Assembly: GCF_002056295.1 (NCBI RefSeq)
Contig: NZ_CP020100.1
Span: 2,131,501-2,195,500 of the forward strand
Reading direction: 5' to 3'
Length of the DNA: 64,000 nucleotides
DNA from: Halopseudomonas phragmitis
Lineage (GTDB): Bacteria > Pseudomonadota > Gammaproteobacteria > Pseudomonadales > Pseudomonadaceae
Of the stretch, positions 17,613 through 26,617 are shown piece after piece; the first letter of the stretch is position 1; each line of letters begins with the position of its first letter. The position numbers and the translations under genes were made by a program. The notes beneath the pieces are model-generated. The model was not told where the DNA came from and made no database searches. It was given only the letters and a program-made list of their open reading frames with translations.

Positions 17613-18229
17613 AGCCAGCCCAGCTCCATGGCCAGTACCAGCAAGCTGACCAGCAGGGCGGTCATGCTCATTATCAGCGCCAAGCCGGAGTTGCCGCGCG
17701 TAGGGCCACTGGCGCTGAAGCCTTGCATGGGAAGCACTCCGCCCAATTGCAGACCGCGGGCTGGTGCTGAGGCGTTGCGTTCATGGCCGTTATCGGTTGG
17801 ATCGGGCAGGCCCTGGAGCAGTTGCAGGGCCCGCTCGGTCAGATGGTGGTCAAAACGGTAAGGGTCAAAACGCTCGAACCCGTGCTCCTGCAGCAGGCGC
17901 TGCATATGCTGGTCTGCGGGCGCGTACTTCATGCTCCAATCAGGAAAGGCTAAGCGTGCGATCGGTTCGCTAACCAGCAGTTTGAGCTCGGTGTGGCGCC
18001 GGTCCTTGAGCAGTGTCCGATACAGCGCGTGGACCTTGTCCCGTTCGCCTTCCAGGCACTGGATAAAGCAGCCGTCGGCGTAATACAGCAGGCCAACGAT
18101 TCCCTGGCGGGCATTGTTGAGGCGCGCACTGATCAGAATTCTGGCTACCGTGGGATCGATTCCGTCGATGTTGGGCGCGGGGCTGAAGGTCGCGCGACTG
18201 ATGTAGACGATACGCACCAGTTCGGTCAT
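17609..18229 (-). CDS. BLUF-domain blue-light sensor with C-terminal membrane anchor
   Basis: A 206-residue protein. Residues 1-100 form a BLUF (FAD-binding blue-light) domain with Tyr9 in VYISRA, Asn39, Gln57 in FIQCLEG, Trp98 and Met100 in FPDWSM, the residues that make up the flavin hydrogen-bond switch. After a helical and Pro/Gly-rich linker the protein ends in one strongly hydrophobic helix at about 183-203. This suggests that it is tail-anchored in the inner membrane, unlike soluble short BLUF proteins such as PixD. It has no output enzyme domain, so it must act through partners. The start at 18229 has AAGG 7 bases upstream. It lies tail-to-tail with the HD-GYP gene, overlapping it by 4 bases. 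Confidence 0.88.
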   Translation of the reverse strand: MTELVRIVYISRATFSPAPNIDGIDPTVARILISARLNNARQGIVGLLYYADGCFIQCLEGERDKVHALYRTLLKDRRHTELKLLVSEPIARLAFPDWSMKYAPADQHMQRLLQEHGFERFDPYRFDHHLTERALQLLQGLPDPTDNGHERNASAPARGLQLGGVLPMQGFSASGPTRGNSGLALIMSMTALLVSLLVLAMELGWL

Positions 18230-18346
18230 GAAAAGCCTTGTACAGCGGGTGGTGTTACATGACAGCAGCATAGGCTTTTATGACCGGATTATGGCAATCT
18301 TTGTATTTCAAGAAGCGTCAGTCATAGTCTCCGGGAACATCTGTCC

Positions 18347-19144
18347 ATGCTTAATCTTCAACCCGTCAGTGAATCCGCCACCTTGTTGCGACGTATCGGA
18401 GTAGTCTTGGGTTCGGTACTGGTCACTGCGGGTTATTGCGTCGATGTGTTGGCTCGGGCGGCGGTAGGGCGGTTGGACCGCGCCCGGGTTGATCGCTACA
18501 CCCGCAGTTGGGCCGGCTGGATGTTGCGTCTGGTACGCATGCGTTTGAGCGTGGTCGGGCAAAGTCCTGACTTCAATGATGGCCGTCGTTATCTGGTGCT
18601 GTGCAGTCATGCCAGTCACTATGACATTCCTGCCAGCTTTGCCGCATTGCCCGGTTCGATCCGGATGCTGGCCAAATCCGAGTTGTACCGTATTCCTCTG
18701 TTGGGGGCGACCATGCGGGCGGCAGAGTTTCCGTCGATCAACCGCCACCGTCATGACCGGGCTCTGGCCGATCTGGCCAAGGCCCGGGCTATGATGGAGT
18801 CGGGGATTGTGCTCTGGGCTGCACCGGAGGGCACTCGCTCGCGTAGCGGCGAGTTGCTGCCGTTCAAGAAGGGCTGCTTCCATCTGGCTCTGGATACCGA
18901 GGCGGTTATCATCCCGGTGGCGATCCGGGGGATTCACCAGGTGTTGCCGGCCAAGACCTGGCGCTTCAACCTGGGGTTGCCAGTATCGGTGCATATTGGC
19001 GAGCCGATCGACACGACCAACTACAGTCGTGCCGACATCGAACAACTGATGGCGCAGACCCGTCAGCGGATCGAGGCGCTGCTGGGGCCACAGGTCGAGC
19101 CCGTTGGGCAGCGCCAGGCTCAGCCGCAGCCTGCCCAGCTCTGA
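18347..19144 (+). CDS. 1-acyl-sn-glycerol-3-phosphate acyltransferase family protein (PlsC-like)
   Basis: A 265-residue membrane-associated acyltransferase. The catalytic motif CSHASHYDIP supplies the His-x4-Asp pair, and EGTRSRSGELLPFKKG is the glycerol-phosphate binding block. The N-terminus carries one hydrophobic helix (about residues 14-36). PlsC-type enzymes transfer an acyl group to lysophosphatidate to make phosphatidate. Genomes of this group carry several paralogues, so this one may have another acceptor. It is divergent from the BLUF gene and convergent with the endonuclease gene, with 15 bases between the stops. Confidence 0.88.
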   Translation: MLNLQPVSESATLLRRIGVVLGSVLVTAGYCVDVLARAAVGRLDRARVDRYTRSWAGWMLRLVRMRLSVVGQSPDFNDGRRYLVLCSHASHYDIPASFAALPGSIRMLAKSELYRIPLLGATMRAAEFPSINRHRHDRALADLAKARAMMESGIVLWAAPEGTRSRSGELLPFKKGCFHLALDTEAVIIPVAIRGIHQVLPAKTWRFNLGLPVSVHIGEPIDTTNYSRADIEQLMAQTRQRIEALLGPQVEPVGQRQAQPQPAQL

Positions 19145-19159
19145 CTGCGGCAACAGATC

Positions 19160-20098
19160 CTAACGGCAGTTCCCGGCGCGTCGGTAGCCTTGAGCCAGAG
19201 CTTCGGCTTCGCTGGCAAAATGCACCTGGTTCTGCGGGCTGACCTGCTGATAACCCGGACAGCCCTGGGGCAAATGGTAGACCTGACTGCGGCGGTTGCC
19301 GATCACGGGGCCATTGTTGGCCAATGAGCTGTTCTGGGAAACGGCTTGGTGGGCCTGTAGCCCTTCGGCCAGGTTGCGGTGACCTTTGAGCCATTGGCGT
19401 TGGCCGTCGACGAAGGGGTTGGCATGCCCCATCAGCCGACTAATCCGCTGGTTGCGCTCCAGCTCCCAGCTGCTGGGGGTGTGGCGATTATCCCAGGCCA
19501 TCAATAGCCTCTCCTGCTGGTCTGATAGGCGCAGGTTGTAGCGGTCGTGCATATAGAAATAGGTCCGGGCGATCATGCCCTTGACCTCGTCTCGCGGTTC
19601 GGCTGCGCGTTGGCTGAACTCAACCTTGAACGGGCAGGCTCCATGCCGGTACGGCGTATCGGGGAGCATGGCAAACCGATAGTTGCTACGATCGGCATTG
19701 ACCTCGCCAATAGCCGGAGTCAGGTTGTGCAGGTCTGCTTCCATAATGTTGAACAGCGGGTCGTTGCGGCTGCAATTGCTGCGTCCGCCCTGCTGCCAGC
19801 ACTGGCGCTGCTGACCGAACAGTGAGGCCGGGACTATGTGTTCCCACTCGATCCGCTGGGCGCGCTGGTCCTGGGCGCGAACCTGATAGCCGCAACTATC
19901 CAGGTCGACCCGGCCGCCGGAGCGTCCGGTCCACTGCCAACGACAACCGCAGTAGAAAGTGCCTTGAGTGGTGCGATCATGGTAGACCTGCTGGCGGGCC
20001 ATGACCTTGGCCGCTTCGAAGGAGTTGGGTGCGGCCTGGATGCTGGTGACGGCAAACGCCAGGCAGGCGGCCAGGGTAATACTGCATGATCTGAACAT
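19160..20098 (-). CDS. endA: Periplasmic endonuclease I with extra C-terminal domain
   Basis: A 312-residue secreted nuclease. It has a signal peptide ending SIQA, then the endonuclease I fold with several cysteines (YCGCRW, DSCGYQ, QCWQQ, NCSRN), the His-Me finger RIEWEHIVPASLFG, and the metal-site region DLHNLTPAIGEVNADRSNYR. Such enzymes cut DNA non-specifically in the periplasm or outside the cell. After about residue 250 there is an added segment with GNRRSQVYHLPQGCPGY, FASEAEALAQGYRRAGNC, which resembles the small Ada-type metal-binding fold seen at the C-terminus of other secreted nucleases; that assignment is from pattern memory. The length is about 60-80 residues more than simple EndA. 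Confidence 0.88.
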   Translation of the reverse strand: MFRSCSITLAACLAFAVTSIQAAPNSFEAAKVMARQQVYHDRTTQGTFYCGCRWQWTGRSGGRVDLDSCGYQVRAQDQRAQRIEWEHIVPASLFGQQRQCWQQGGRSNCSRNDPLFNIMEADLHNLTPAIGEVNADRSNYRFAMLPDTPYRHGACPFKVEFSQRAAEPRDEVKGMIARTYFYMHDRYNLRLSDQQERLLMAWDNRHTPSSWELERNQRISRLMGHANPFVDGQRQWLKGHRNLAEGLQAHQAVSQNSSLANNGPVIGNRRSQVYHLPQGCPGYQQVSPQNQVHFASEAEALAQGYRRAGNCR

Positions 20099-20348
20099 TG
20101 AACGACTTGATGCAATGTGGATTCATTACCCTCGCGTGTCTACCCGAGGTGTTACGGACGCGGAGTGTACCTGAGTGACGGAGGCTTGTAGAGCAGTGCT
20201 TGTCGGCCTTAATTCATCATGTGAATGCGGCCCATCAGCGCCAATCGTTTCAAAACGTCGCGACTTTTGCGTAATGTATCGGTCCTCACGAACGGACCGG
20301 CCAGTCATGCCGGGTCCCGCTTTTTTCACTGGCAGGAGGTAGACTGCG

Positions 20349-21572
20349 ATGGCTTCTTTCGAAAGCATCAGGAAAGTTGGCGTAATCGGCGCTGGTACCA
20401 TGGGTCGCGGTATCGTCATGAACTTCATCAACGTGGGTTATCCAGTGGTCTGGCTGGATGTGAATGCTGAGATGCTGGAGAAGGGCGTTGAGGAAATTCG
20501 CAATGTCTACAAGCGTTCGGTTGCACAACAGCGTTTCGATGAGGCCGAGGCTGAAGCTCGCGTAGCGCGCTTGAGCACTACCCAGAACTACGCCGATCTG
20601 GCGGACATGGATCTGGTAATCGAGGCTGTGTACGAGAACATGGACCTCAAGAAGAAGATCTTTGCTGAGCTGGATGCGGCAGTAAAACCTGAAGCCATTC
20701 TGGCTTCAAATACCTCTTACCTTGATATCGACGAGATCGCATCGGCCACCAAGCGCCCTGCTCAGGTCCTGGGTCTGCACTTCTTTAGCCCGGCGCATAT
20801 CATGAAGCTGCTGGAAGTGGTGCGCGGCAAGGCGACCGATCCGAGTGTGCTGGAGGCCTGTCTGGCAGTGGGCCAGAAGATCAAGAAAGAAGCGGTGCTG
20901 GCCGGCAACTGCCATGGCTTCATCGGCAACCGGATGCTGGAGAAGTATTCGCGCCAGTCCCGCGAAGTGGTCCTTGAGGGCGCTACGCCCTGGCAGGTTG
21001 ACCAGGCTCTGCAGGGCTTCGGCATGGCCATGGGGCCGTACCGTATGTATGACGTGGTGGGTGTTGATCTGGGCTGGCGTTCGCGGCAGCTGGCAGGTAT
21101 CGGCCGTGGTGAGCCGATTGTCTGGCTGGACAACAAACTCTGCGAAATGGGCCGTTTCGGCCAGAAGAGTGGCCACGGTTTCTATCAGTACGAGCCGGGC
21201 AGCCGCCAGGCAATCCATGACCCTGAAACCGATCTGATGGCCCGTGAAGTGGCCGAGGAAGCCGGTTATACCCCGCGTGAAGTGGGCGATGAGGAAATTG
21301 TGCGCCGCTGTATTCTGGCTCTGGTCAACGAAGGTGCGCGTATTCTTGATGAGGGGTTTGCCGAGAGCGCCGAGGATATCGATCGGGTCTACCTGTTCGG
21401 TTACGGCTTCCCGGCTGAGCGTGGCGGCCCGATGGCCTATGCCGATAGCCTGGGGCTGGATGTGGTGCTCAAGGAAATTCGTGAGCTGGAAGCTGCCCAG
21501 GGTGAGTTCTGGAAGCCGGCTGCCGGGTTGGTCAAGCTGGCTGAACAGGGCGGAAAGTTCCGCAAGGCCTGA
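20349..21572 (+). CDS. 3-hydroxyacyl-CoA dehydrogenase (stand-alone)
   Basis: A 407-residue NAD-dependent dehydrogenase of the FadB C-terminal type, without the enoyl-CoA hydratase half. GVIGAGTMGRGI is the NAD site, and SNTSYLDIDEIA and LGLHFFSPAHIMKLLEVVRG hold the catalytic His and neighbouring residues. The C-terminal helical domain is duplicated (HGFIGNRMLE; YGFPAERGGPMAYAD). It oxidises 3-hydroxyacyl-CoA to 3-oxoacyl-CoA in beta-oxidation or a related degradation path. AGGAGG lies 9 bases before the ATG. It has no beta-oxidation partner next to it, and the 250 bases upstream hold no other gene. Confidence 0.88.
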   Translation: MASFESIRKVGVIGAGTMGRGIVMNFINVGYPVVWLDVNAEMLEKGVEEIRNVYKRSVAQQRFDEAEAEARVARLSTTQNYADLADMDLVIEAVYENMDLKKKIFAELDAAVKPEAILASNTSYLDIDEIASATKRPAQVLGLHFFSPAHIMKLLEVVRGKATDPSVLEACLAVGQKIKKEAVLAGNCHGFIGNRMLEKYSRQSREVVLEGATPWQVDQALQGFGMAMGPYRMYDVVGVDLGWRSRQLAGIGRGEPIVWLDNKLCEMGRFGQKSGHGFYQYEPGSRQAIHDPETDLMAREVAEEAGYTPREVGDEEIVRRCILALVNEGARILDEGFAESAEDIDRVYLFGYGFPAERGGPMAYADSLGLDVVLKEIRELEAAQGEFWKPAAGLVKLAEQGGKFRKA

Positions 21573-21577
21573 GATAT

Positions 21578-21598
21578 TTCGCGGCCAGTGGCCGCGAA
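21578..21598. terminator. Bidirectional terminator-like hairpin
   Basis: TTCGCGGCC at 21578-21586 pairs perfectly with GGCCGCGAA at 21590-21598 around the loop AGT. It fills the gap between the convergent ends of the hydroxyacyl-CoA dehydrogenase and DUF3108 genes. There is no long T-run. Confidence 0.5.
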
Positions 21599-21609
21599 CC
21601 GGTCATGGA

Positions 21610-22350
21610 TCAATTGGCGCTGCCAACCACTGGCTCGCCATTGATCCGGGCTTCTTCCAGCATGATCTGGTAATGCTGTCCATCGGTTTCAGTCTGGCTC
21701 AGGCGCACCAGCAGATACTGGTAGTCTTTGGCGAACCACAGGGTGGTCTGACGCTTGGCGTCAGGTTCACGTACCCGCTCGACCTCGACCGTGTTGAACC
21801 GACCGGCCTGGGTTGAAACCTGTTTCTCTCCGACTACCCGGAAATGGTAGTCATCAATATCGTCACCCTCAACCACCCGGTAGTGCATCTCCTGCTTGCC
21901 GGCCATCAGGTCGCGTTGCAGCGCCAGTTGGTAGGTGGTTTTGTCCAGCAGACCAGGCTCGGCCTGCAGGGTAAAATCCTTGTCCTTGTGTCGGCCCCGG
22001 ATCTGCCCCTGGCTCCAGTCGAACTCCTGGGTGGTGACCCGGCTGCGCCCCAGGCCGCGCCGTTCGTAGCGATAGCTCAAGGGGAGCAGTTGGTCGCCTT
22101 CCAGGCGCAGGGTACTTTGTTCGGTCAGGCGAGCAACGAACATCCCGGCATTGAAGGTCAGGGTCCAACTGCCGTCGGCGTTGGCGCTGAGGCTGTGGCT
22201 GGCCTCGCCATTGACCGGGATCTTCTTCATGTCGGCCGCATAGCTGGCACTGAACGGCAGCAGCGGTTGGGCCAGAGCCAGGCTGCTGGTGAGCAGCAAG
22301 GCCAGACCCAGCGAGCTTTTTAGTAAGTTGCGACAGTGAGCATCATGCAT
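21610..22350 (-). CDS. DUF3108 family periplasmic protein
   Basis: A 246-residue exported protein with a signal peptide (to about residue 28, ALAQP) and a beta-rich body. Features such as PLSYRYERRGLG and a C-terminal strand region with LWFAKDYQYLLVRL are typical of DUF3108 proteins. The function is not established. The start codon lies inside the end of purN (8-base overlap), so translation is probably coupled. The purM-purN-DUF3108 order is conserved in Pseudomonas as far as I recall. Confidence 0.82.
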   Translation of the reverse strand: MHDAHCRNLLKSSLGLALLLTSSLALAQPLLPFSASYAADMKKIPVNGEASHSLSANADGSWTLTFNAGMFVARLTEQSTLRLEGDQLLPLSYRYERRGLGRSRVTTQEFDWSQGQIRGRHKDKDFTLQAEPGLLDKTTYQLALQRDLMAGKQEMHYRVVEGDDIDDYHFRVVGEKQVSTQAGRFNTVEVERVREPDAKRQTTLWFAKDYQYLLVRLSQTETDGQHYQIMLEEARINGEPVVGSAN

Positions 22351-23020
22351 TGTCGGATTCCCTTTGACTGAATTCGAAGTCTTCTAGTCTGAGTCCGGCG
22401 GCGGCAATCGGTTCCCCATCCAGGCAGGCGCGACCGTCGATCAGGCGCAGTCGGCCTTCGATGAACCAGCGCATGGCCAATGGGTAGAGACGGTGTTCGA
22501 GCCGGTGTACTCGCTCGGCCAGGGATTCGGGCGTATCGCCCGTCTCGACCGGAATGCGGCCCTGAACCACCAAAGGGCCGCCGTCGAGTTCTTCGGTGAC
22601 GAAGTGAATGGTGGCGCCATGCTCATCATCACCGGCCTCCAGCGCGCGCTGGTGGGTATGCAGCCCCTTGTACTTGGGCAGCAGTGACGGGTGGATGTTG
22701 AGCAGCCGACCGGCGTAGTGATTGACAAAATCAGGCGTCAGAATCCGCATGAAGCCGGCCAGCAGTATCAGATCCGGGTTCAGTGCATCAATCTGCCGGA
22801 TCAAGGCCTGGTCGAAACTGTCACGATCCGGGTAGTCCCGATGGCTCAGGCTGAGTGCGGCGATACCGGCCGTGCGTGCGCGTTCCAGGCCGTAGGCCTC
22901 GGCCCGGTTGGACACCACGCCGACGATGGCTCCGTCGGCGGGGTTGGTGCGCAGGTCGTCGATCAGCGCCTGCAGGTTGCTGCCTGATCCGGAGATCAGG
23001 ACGACGATACGACAGCCCAC
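22343..23020 (-). CDS. purN: Phosphoribosylglycinamide formyltransferase (PurN)
   Basis: A 225-residue enzyme that transfers the formyl group of 10-formyl-THF to GAR in purine synthesis. VLISGSGSNLQAL starts the fold. ILAGFMRIL, the catalytic NIHPSLLPKYKGLHTHQ with Asn and His, and the Asp in TEELDGGPLVVQ are all present. Translation starts at a GTG 3 bases after the purM stop, which indicates coupled expression. The C-terminus is about 10-15 residues longer than E. coli PurN. Confidence 0.95.
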   Translation of the reverse strand: MGCRIVVLISGSGSNLQALIDDLRTNPADGAIVGVVSNRAEAYGLERARTAGIAALSLSHRDYPDRDSFDQALIRQIDALNPDLILLAGFMRILTPDFVNHYAGRLLNIHPSLLPKYKGLHTHQRALEAGDDEHGATIHFVTEELDGGPLVVQGRIPVETGDTPESLAERVHRLEHRLYPLAMRWFIEGRLRLIDGRACLDGEPIAAAGLRLEDFEFSQRESDNA

Positions 23021-23023
23021 GGA

Positions 23024-24085
23024 TCAGTGGCCGTTACGCAGAACCACGGGCTCACCGCCGTCGGCGGCCTCGATGTGACCAATCAGCCAGGGCTGTTCGC
23101 CAGCCTGCTCCAGAACCTTGAGGGCAGTGCTGAGCTGGTCTTGGCCGACGCAGATGACCATGCCGACCCCACAGTTGAGCACGCGGTGCATTTCGGTTTC
23201 GTCGACGTTGCCTTGCTGCTGCAGCCAGTTGAATACCTCTGGACGCTGCCAGCTGGCCAGATCGATGACTGCACGGGCATCGGCAGGCAGAACGCGGGGA
23301 ATATTCTCCAGCAGGCCGCCACCAGTGATATGGGCCATGGCCTTGACCGCGCCGGTTTCACGAATCAACTGGAGCAGAGCCTTGACGTAGATGCGGGTCG
23401 GGGCCAGCAGCAGATCGCGCAGAGGCTGACCGTCCAGCTCAACCTGGGCGATGTCGGTGCCGGATACTTCGATGATCTTGCGAATCAGCGAGTAACCGTT
23501 GGAGTGTGGGCCGGATGAGGGCAGGGCGATCAGTGCATCGCCAGTCTGCACCCTGCTGCCGTCGATGATCTCGGCCTTTTCCACCACACCGACGCAGAAG
23601 CCGGCCAGGTCGTAGTCCTCACCCTCGTACATGCCGGGCATTTCAGCCGTTTCGCCACCGACCAGCGCGCAGCCAGCCAGCTCGCAGCCTGCACCGATAC
23701 CAGTGACCACCTGGGCGGCGATGTCGACATTGAGCTTGCCAGTGGCATAGTAATCGAGGAAGAACAGCGGCTCGGCACCACAGACCACCAGGTCGTTGAC
23801 ACACATGGCCACCAGATCGATGCCGATGCTATCGTGCTTGCCCAGGTCCATTGCCAGGCGCAGTTTGGTGCCCACGCCGTCGGTGCCGGAAACCAGTACC
23901 GGATGCTTGTAACCGGCAGGAATCTCGCACAGCGCACCAAAGCCGCCCAGGCCGCCCATGACTTCCGGGCGGGCGGTGCGTTTGGCGACGTGCTTGATGC
24001 GGTCAACCAGAGCGTTACCGGCGTCGATGTCGACTCCGGCGTCCTTGTAGCTGATGGAGGGCTTGGAGGGCGATTGGTTGCTCAT
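23024..24085 (-). CDS. purM: Phosphoribosylformylglycinamidine cyclo-ligase (PurM)
   Basis: A 353-residue AIR synthetase that closes FGAM to AIR with ATP. N-terminal [14 protein letters not shown], the nucleotide-binding [49 protein letters not shown] and [16 protein letters not shown] are all family hallmarks. The length is normal. It is the first gene of the purM-purN-DUF3108 operon and divergent from the DUF2066 gene, with 255 bases between the two starts. Confidence 0.96.
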   Translation of the reverse strand: MSNQSPSKPSISYKDAGVDIDAGNALVDRIKHVAKRTARPEVMGGLGGFGALCEIPAGYKHPVLVSGTDGVGTKLRLAMDLGKHDSIGIDLVAMCVNDLVVCGAEPLFFLDYYATGKLNVDIAAQVVTGIGAGCELAGCALVGGETAEMPGMYEGEDYDLAGFCVGVVEKAEIIDGSRVQTGDALIALPSSGPHSNGYSLIRKIIEVSGTDIAQVELDGQPLRDLLLAPTRIYVKALLQLIRETGAVKAMAHITGGGLLENIPRVLPADARAVIDLASWQRPEVFNWLQQQGNVDETEMHRVLNCGVGMVICVGQDQLSTALKVLEQAGEQPWLIGHIEAADGGEPVVLRNGH

Positions 24086-24129
24086 GGGGAGTTCTCTGTA
24101 CTCGAAAGGAATGCGGTGGACCGCCGGCT

Positions 24130-24156
24130 ACTATAAATAGCGCGATAGTGTACCAA
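24130..24156 (-). promoter_or_regulatory. Candidate promoter of purM-purN-DUF3108
   Basis: On the minus strand TTGGTA (24156-24151) and TATAGT (24135-24130) resemble -35 and -10 hexamers but are separated by only 15 bases. Transcription from here would give a leader of about 35-40 bases before purM. Confidence 0.3.
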
Positions 24157-24340
24157 TTCGCAGCCCGCAGAACCATTCCAGCATGCCGAGGGCGTTTCGA
24201 TAATGCGGCTTTGGTTGCCGCAGCTCCGGCGCTTGTTTAATGTATGCCATTTGGCGCGGCCTTTTGGTCGCGTACGCGTGCGCCCTTGAGCCGGCCTGAG
24301 CCGCGCTGGCGTCTGACGAACAGCTTTCTCCCGGAATGGA

Positions 24341-25483
24341 ATGCCCATGCCTGTAATGCGTACCGCCCTGATGATCCTTGCTTTACTGGTGCCGGTTGGT
24401 GTGTCGGCAGCTGTGCTGGACGACCTGTACAAGGTTGAAGTCTCCGGGGAGGAGGGGCAGTCCCGTGAGGACCAGATTCGACTGGCGGCGGCCATCGTAC
24501 TGGAACGGTTGGCTGGCCCTGATCTGAACCTGTCCAGAGCTCCCTTTGCCGAAGCGCTGGCAGAGCCCAGAAACCTCGTTCGCCGGACTGCTGCCGGTGC
24601 TGATGGGGTGGTTGATATCGAATTTGAGCCCTCTGCTCTGCGTGAACTGCTTACCCGAGCCGCTCTGCCAATGCTGGGTCGCAACCGGCCTGGTGTGTTG
24701 CTTTGGGGGGTCGAAGCCGGCGTGTTGGGTGATGAATTGCTGGTGCAGGGGGCGCCCTGGGCCGAGTTGCTGAATCAGGCCGCCCGTCAGCGCGCAGTGG
24801 CGCTGGATTTGCCGTTGGCCGATTTGCAGGATCGCAGCCAAGTGACCGAGAGTATGATTCGTGAGGCCAGTCAGGAGAGTCTGCTGCAGGCCAGCGAGCG
24901 CTACCCCAGTGAGGCAGTGTTGGCGCTGGCTATTGCCCAGCAGGGTGAAACCTGGCAGTTGAACTGGACCCTGTGGCTGAACGAGCAGCGCGACAGTGGC
25001 CGGGTGAGTGATGCCGATCAGGCCCAGGCCGCCGACAGCCTGATGCGGGCGCTGGCAGCGGCGGTGTTCAAGCAATACGCGGTATCAGCTACCCCGGATG
25101 GTGAACTGCAGGGCTGGACTCTGGTGGTCAACGGGATCAATGGTGTCAACGATTACGCCAGTCTGCAGCGGACTTTGCAGCAGTTGGGTGCCCAGGCGGC
25201 GCCGCGCCTGCTGTCTGTGCAGGGCGATCGGGCCGTGTTGGCGTTTGATTTCTCCGGCACTGAGGCTCAACTGGTTCGGCTGCTTGCCCTTGACCAGCGT
25301 TTGTTGCGGGTTTCGGCGCCCATACCTGAGCCGACCCCGCAACTGGTCCCGCAGCCGACATCGCTGGATGAGCTTGAGCCCGTCGTCGAAACAGCCGCTG
25401 ATGAGGTTGGGGAGACTGTTGTTGAAACTACGACTCCGTCAGCGCGCAATGACCTGCGAACACTCTACTATCGCTGGCAATAA
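24341..25483 (+). CDS. DUF2066 family exported protein
   Basis: A 380-residue protein with an N-terminal signal peptide (LILALLVPVGVSAA), followed by YKVEVSG and the repeated-domain layout of DUF2066 proteins; the C-terminus is acidic and Thr-rich and ends YYRWQ. The function is unknown. It is the first gene of a run with the PerM-type permease and hda, 21 bases upstream of the permease. Three nearby ATGs (24341, 24347, 24356) are possible starts, and the upstream GGAATGGA does not decide between them. Confidence 0.8.
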   Translation: MPMPVMRTALMILALLVPVGVSAAVLDDLYKVEVSGEEGQSREDQIRLAAAIVLERLAGPDLNLSRAPFAEALAEPRNLVRRTAAGADGVVDIEFEPSALRELLTRAALPMLGRNRPGVLLWGVEAGVLGDELLVQGAPWAELLNQAARQRAVALDLPLADLQDRSQVTESMIREASQESLLQASERYPSEAVLALAIAQQGETWQLNWTLWLNEQRDSGRVSDADQAQAADSLMRALAAAVFKQYAVSATPDGELQGWTLVVNGINGVNDYASLQRTLQQLGAQAAPRLLSVQGDRAVLAFDFSGTEAQLVRLLALDQRLLRVSAPIPEPTPQLVPQPTSLDELEPVVETAADEVGETVVETTTPSARNDLRTLYYRWQ

Positions 25484-25504
25484 ACGCTGTCAAAGGATCA
25501 TGAC

Positions 25505-26617
25505 ATGAACATCGATTACCGCTGGTACTGGGCGGCAGGGCTGCTGGGGCTGGTACTGCTGGTCTACCTGTTGCAGCCAATTCTGTCGCCCTTTCTGATC
25601 GGTATGCTACTGGCCTATCTGGGTGATCCTCTGGTGGACCGGCTGGAGCGCAAAGGGATATCGCGGGTCTGGGGTGTTAGCTTGGTCTTTGCTCTGGCAA
25701 CCTTCCTGCTTATTCTGATGCTGCTGATTCTGGTGCCCCTGCTGGGCAGTCAGATCGTCACCCTGAAGGATCAGGTGCCGGCGATGATCGACTGGTTCAA
25801 TAATACGGCACTGCCCTGGGTGCAAAGCACGCTGAGAATCTCGTTGAGCGATTTTCAGCTTGCTGATGTACGCGAGACCCTCAAGGACAATCTCGGCCAG
25901 ACCGGTGGCTTGCTGAGTGCGATTCTGGCCCAGGCTACGCGCTCGACCATGGCACTGCTGACCTGGGTGGCCAATCTGGTGATGATTCCTGTGGTCGGTT
26001 TTTATCTGCTGCGTGACTGGGACCAGATTATCGTCCGCTGCCGCGAGCTGCTGCCACGTCATCGTGAGCCTCTGGTGGTGAAACTGGTGGGTGAGTGTGA
26101 CGAGGTGCTGGGCGCCTTTATACGTGGTCAGTTATTGGTGATGCTGGCGCTGGGCGTGATTTATTCGCTGGGGTTGTGGCTGGTTGGTCTGGAGCTGGCG
26201 CTGCTGATTGGAATGCTTGCAGGGTTGGCCAGTATCGTGCCGTACCTGGGGTTCTTCGTTGGCATCAGTGCGGCTCTGATTGCGGCTATTTTCCAGTTCG
26301 GGGACTTGTTCCACCTGGTTGCGGTGGTTGCGGTGTTCGGCATCGGACAGATCATTGAAAGTACTCTGTTGACCCCCTTGCTGGTTGGCGACCGGATCGG
26401 GTTGCATCCGGTTGCGGTGATTTTTGCGATTCTGGCTGGCGGTCAGTTGTTTGGTTTTGTCGGCATCCTGCTGGCTCTGCCGGTGGCTGCAGTGGTGATG
26501 GTCCTGCTGCGCCATGTGTATCAACAGTATAAAGCCTCGGCCGCCTATGATCGGACCCTGCTTGAGTCCGCTCAGGCGGAGACCGATGAGGCGGCGAGTG
26601 AGGCGCGGGAGGAGTGA
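25505..26617 (+). CDS. AI-2E family (PerM-type) inner-membrane permease
   Basis: A 370-residue multi-spanning protein with about eight hydrophobic segments. It has an N-terminal helix pair (LLGLVLLVYLLQPILSPFLI), a soluble middle region, and the family motifs VVGFYLLRDWDQ and GLASIVPYLGFFVGI, followed by HPVAVIFAILAGG near the end. The family includes TqsA, linked to AI-2 export, and uncharacterised permeases; the substrate here is unknown. AAGGA precedes the ATG by 7 bases. The stop overlaps the hda start (TGATG). A second member of the family lies at 51869-52954. Confidence 0.88.
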   Translation: MNIDYRWYWAAGLLGLVLLVYLLQPILSPFLIGMLLAYLGDPLVDRLERKGISRVWGVSLVFALATFLLILMLLILVPLLGSQIVTLKDQVPAMIDWFNNTALPWVQSTLRISLSDFQLADVRETLKDNLGQTGGLLSAILAQATRSTMALLTWVANLVMIPVVGFYLLRDWDQIIVRCRELLPRHREPLVVKLVGECDEVLGAFIRGQLLVMLALGVIYSLGLWLVGLELALLIGMLAGLASIVPYLGFFVGISAALIAAIFQFGDLFHLVAVVAVFGIGQIIESTLLTPLLVGDRIGLHPVAVIFAILAGGQLFGFVGILLALPVAAVVMVLLRHVYQQYKASAAYDRTLLESAQAETDEAASEAREE

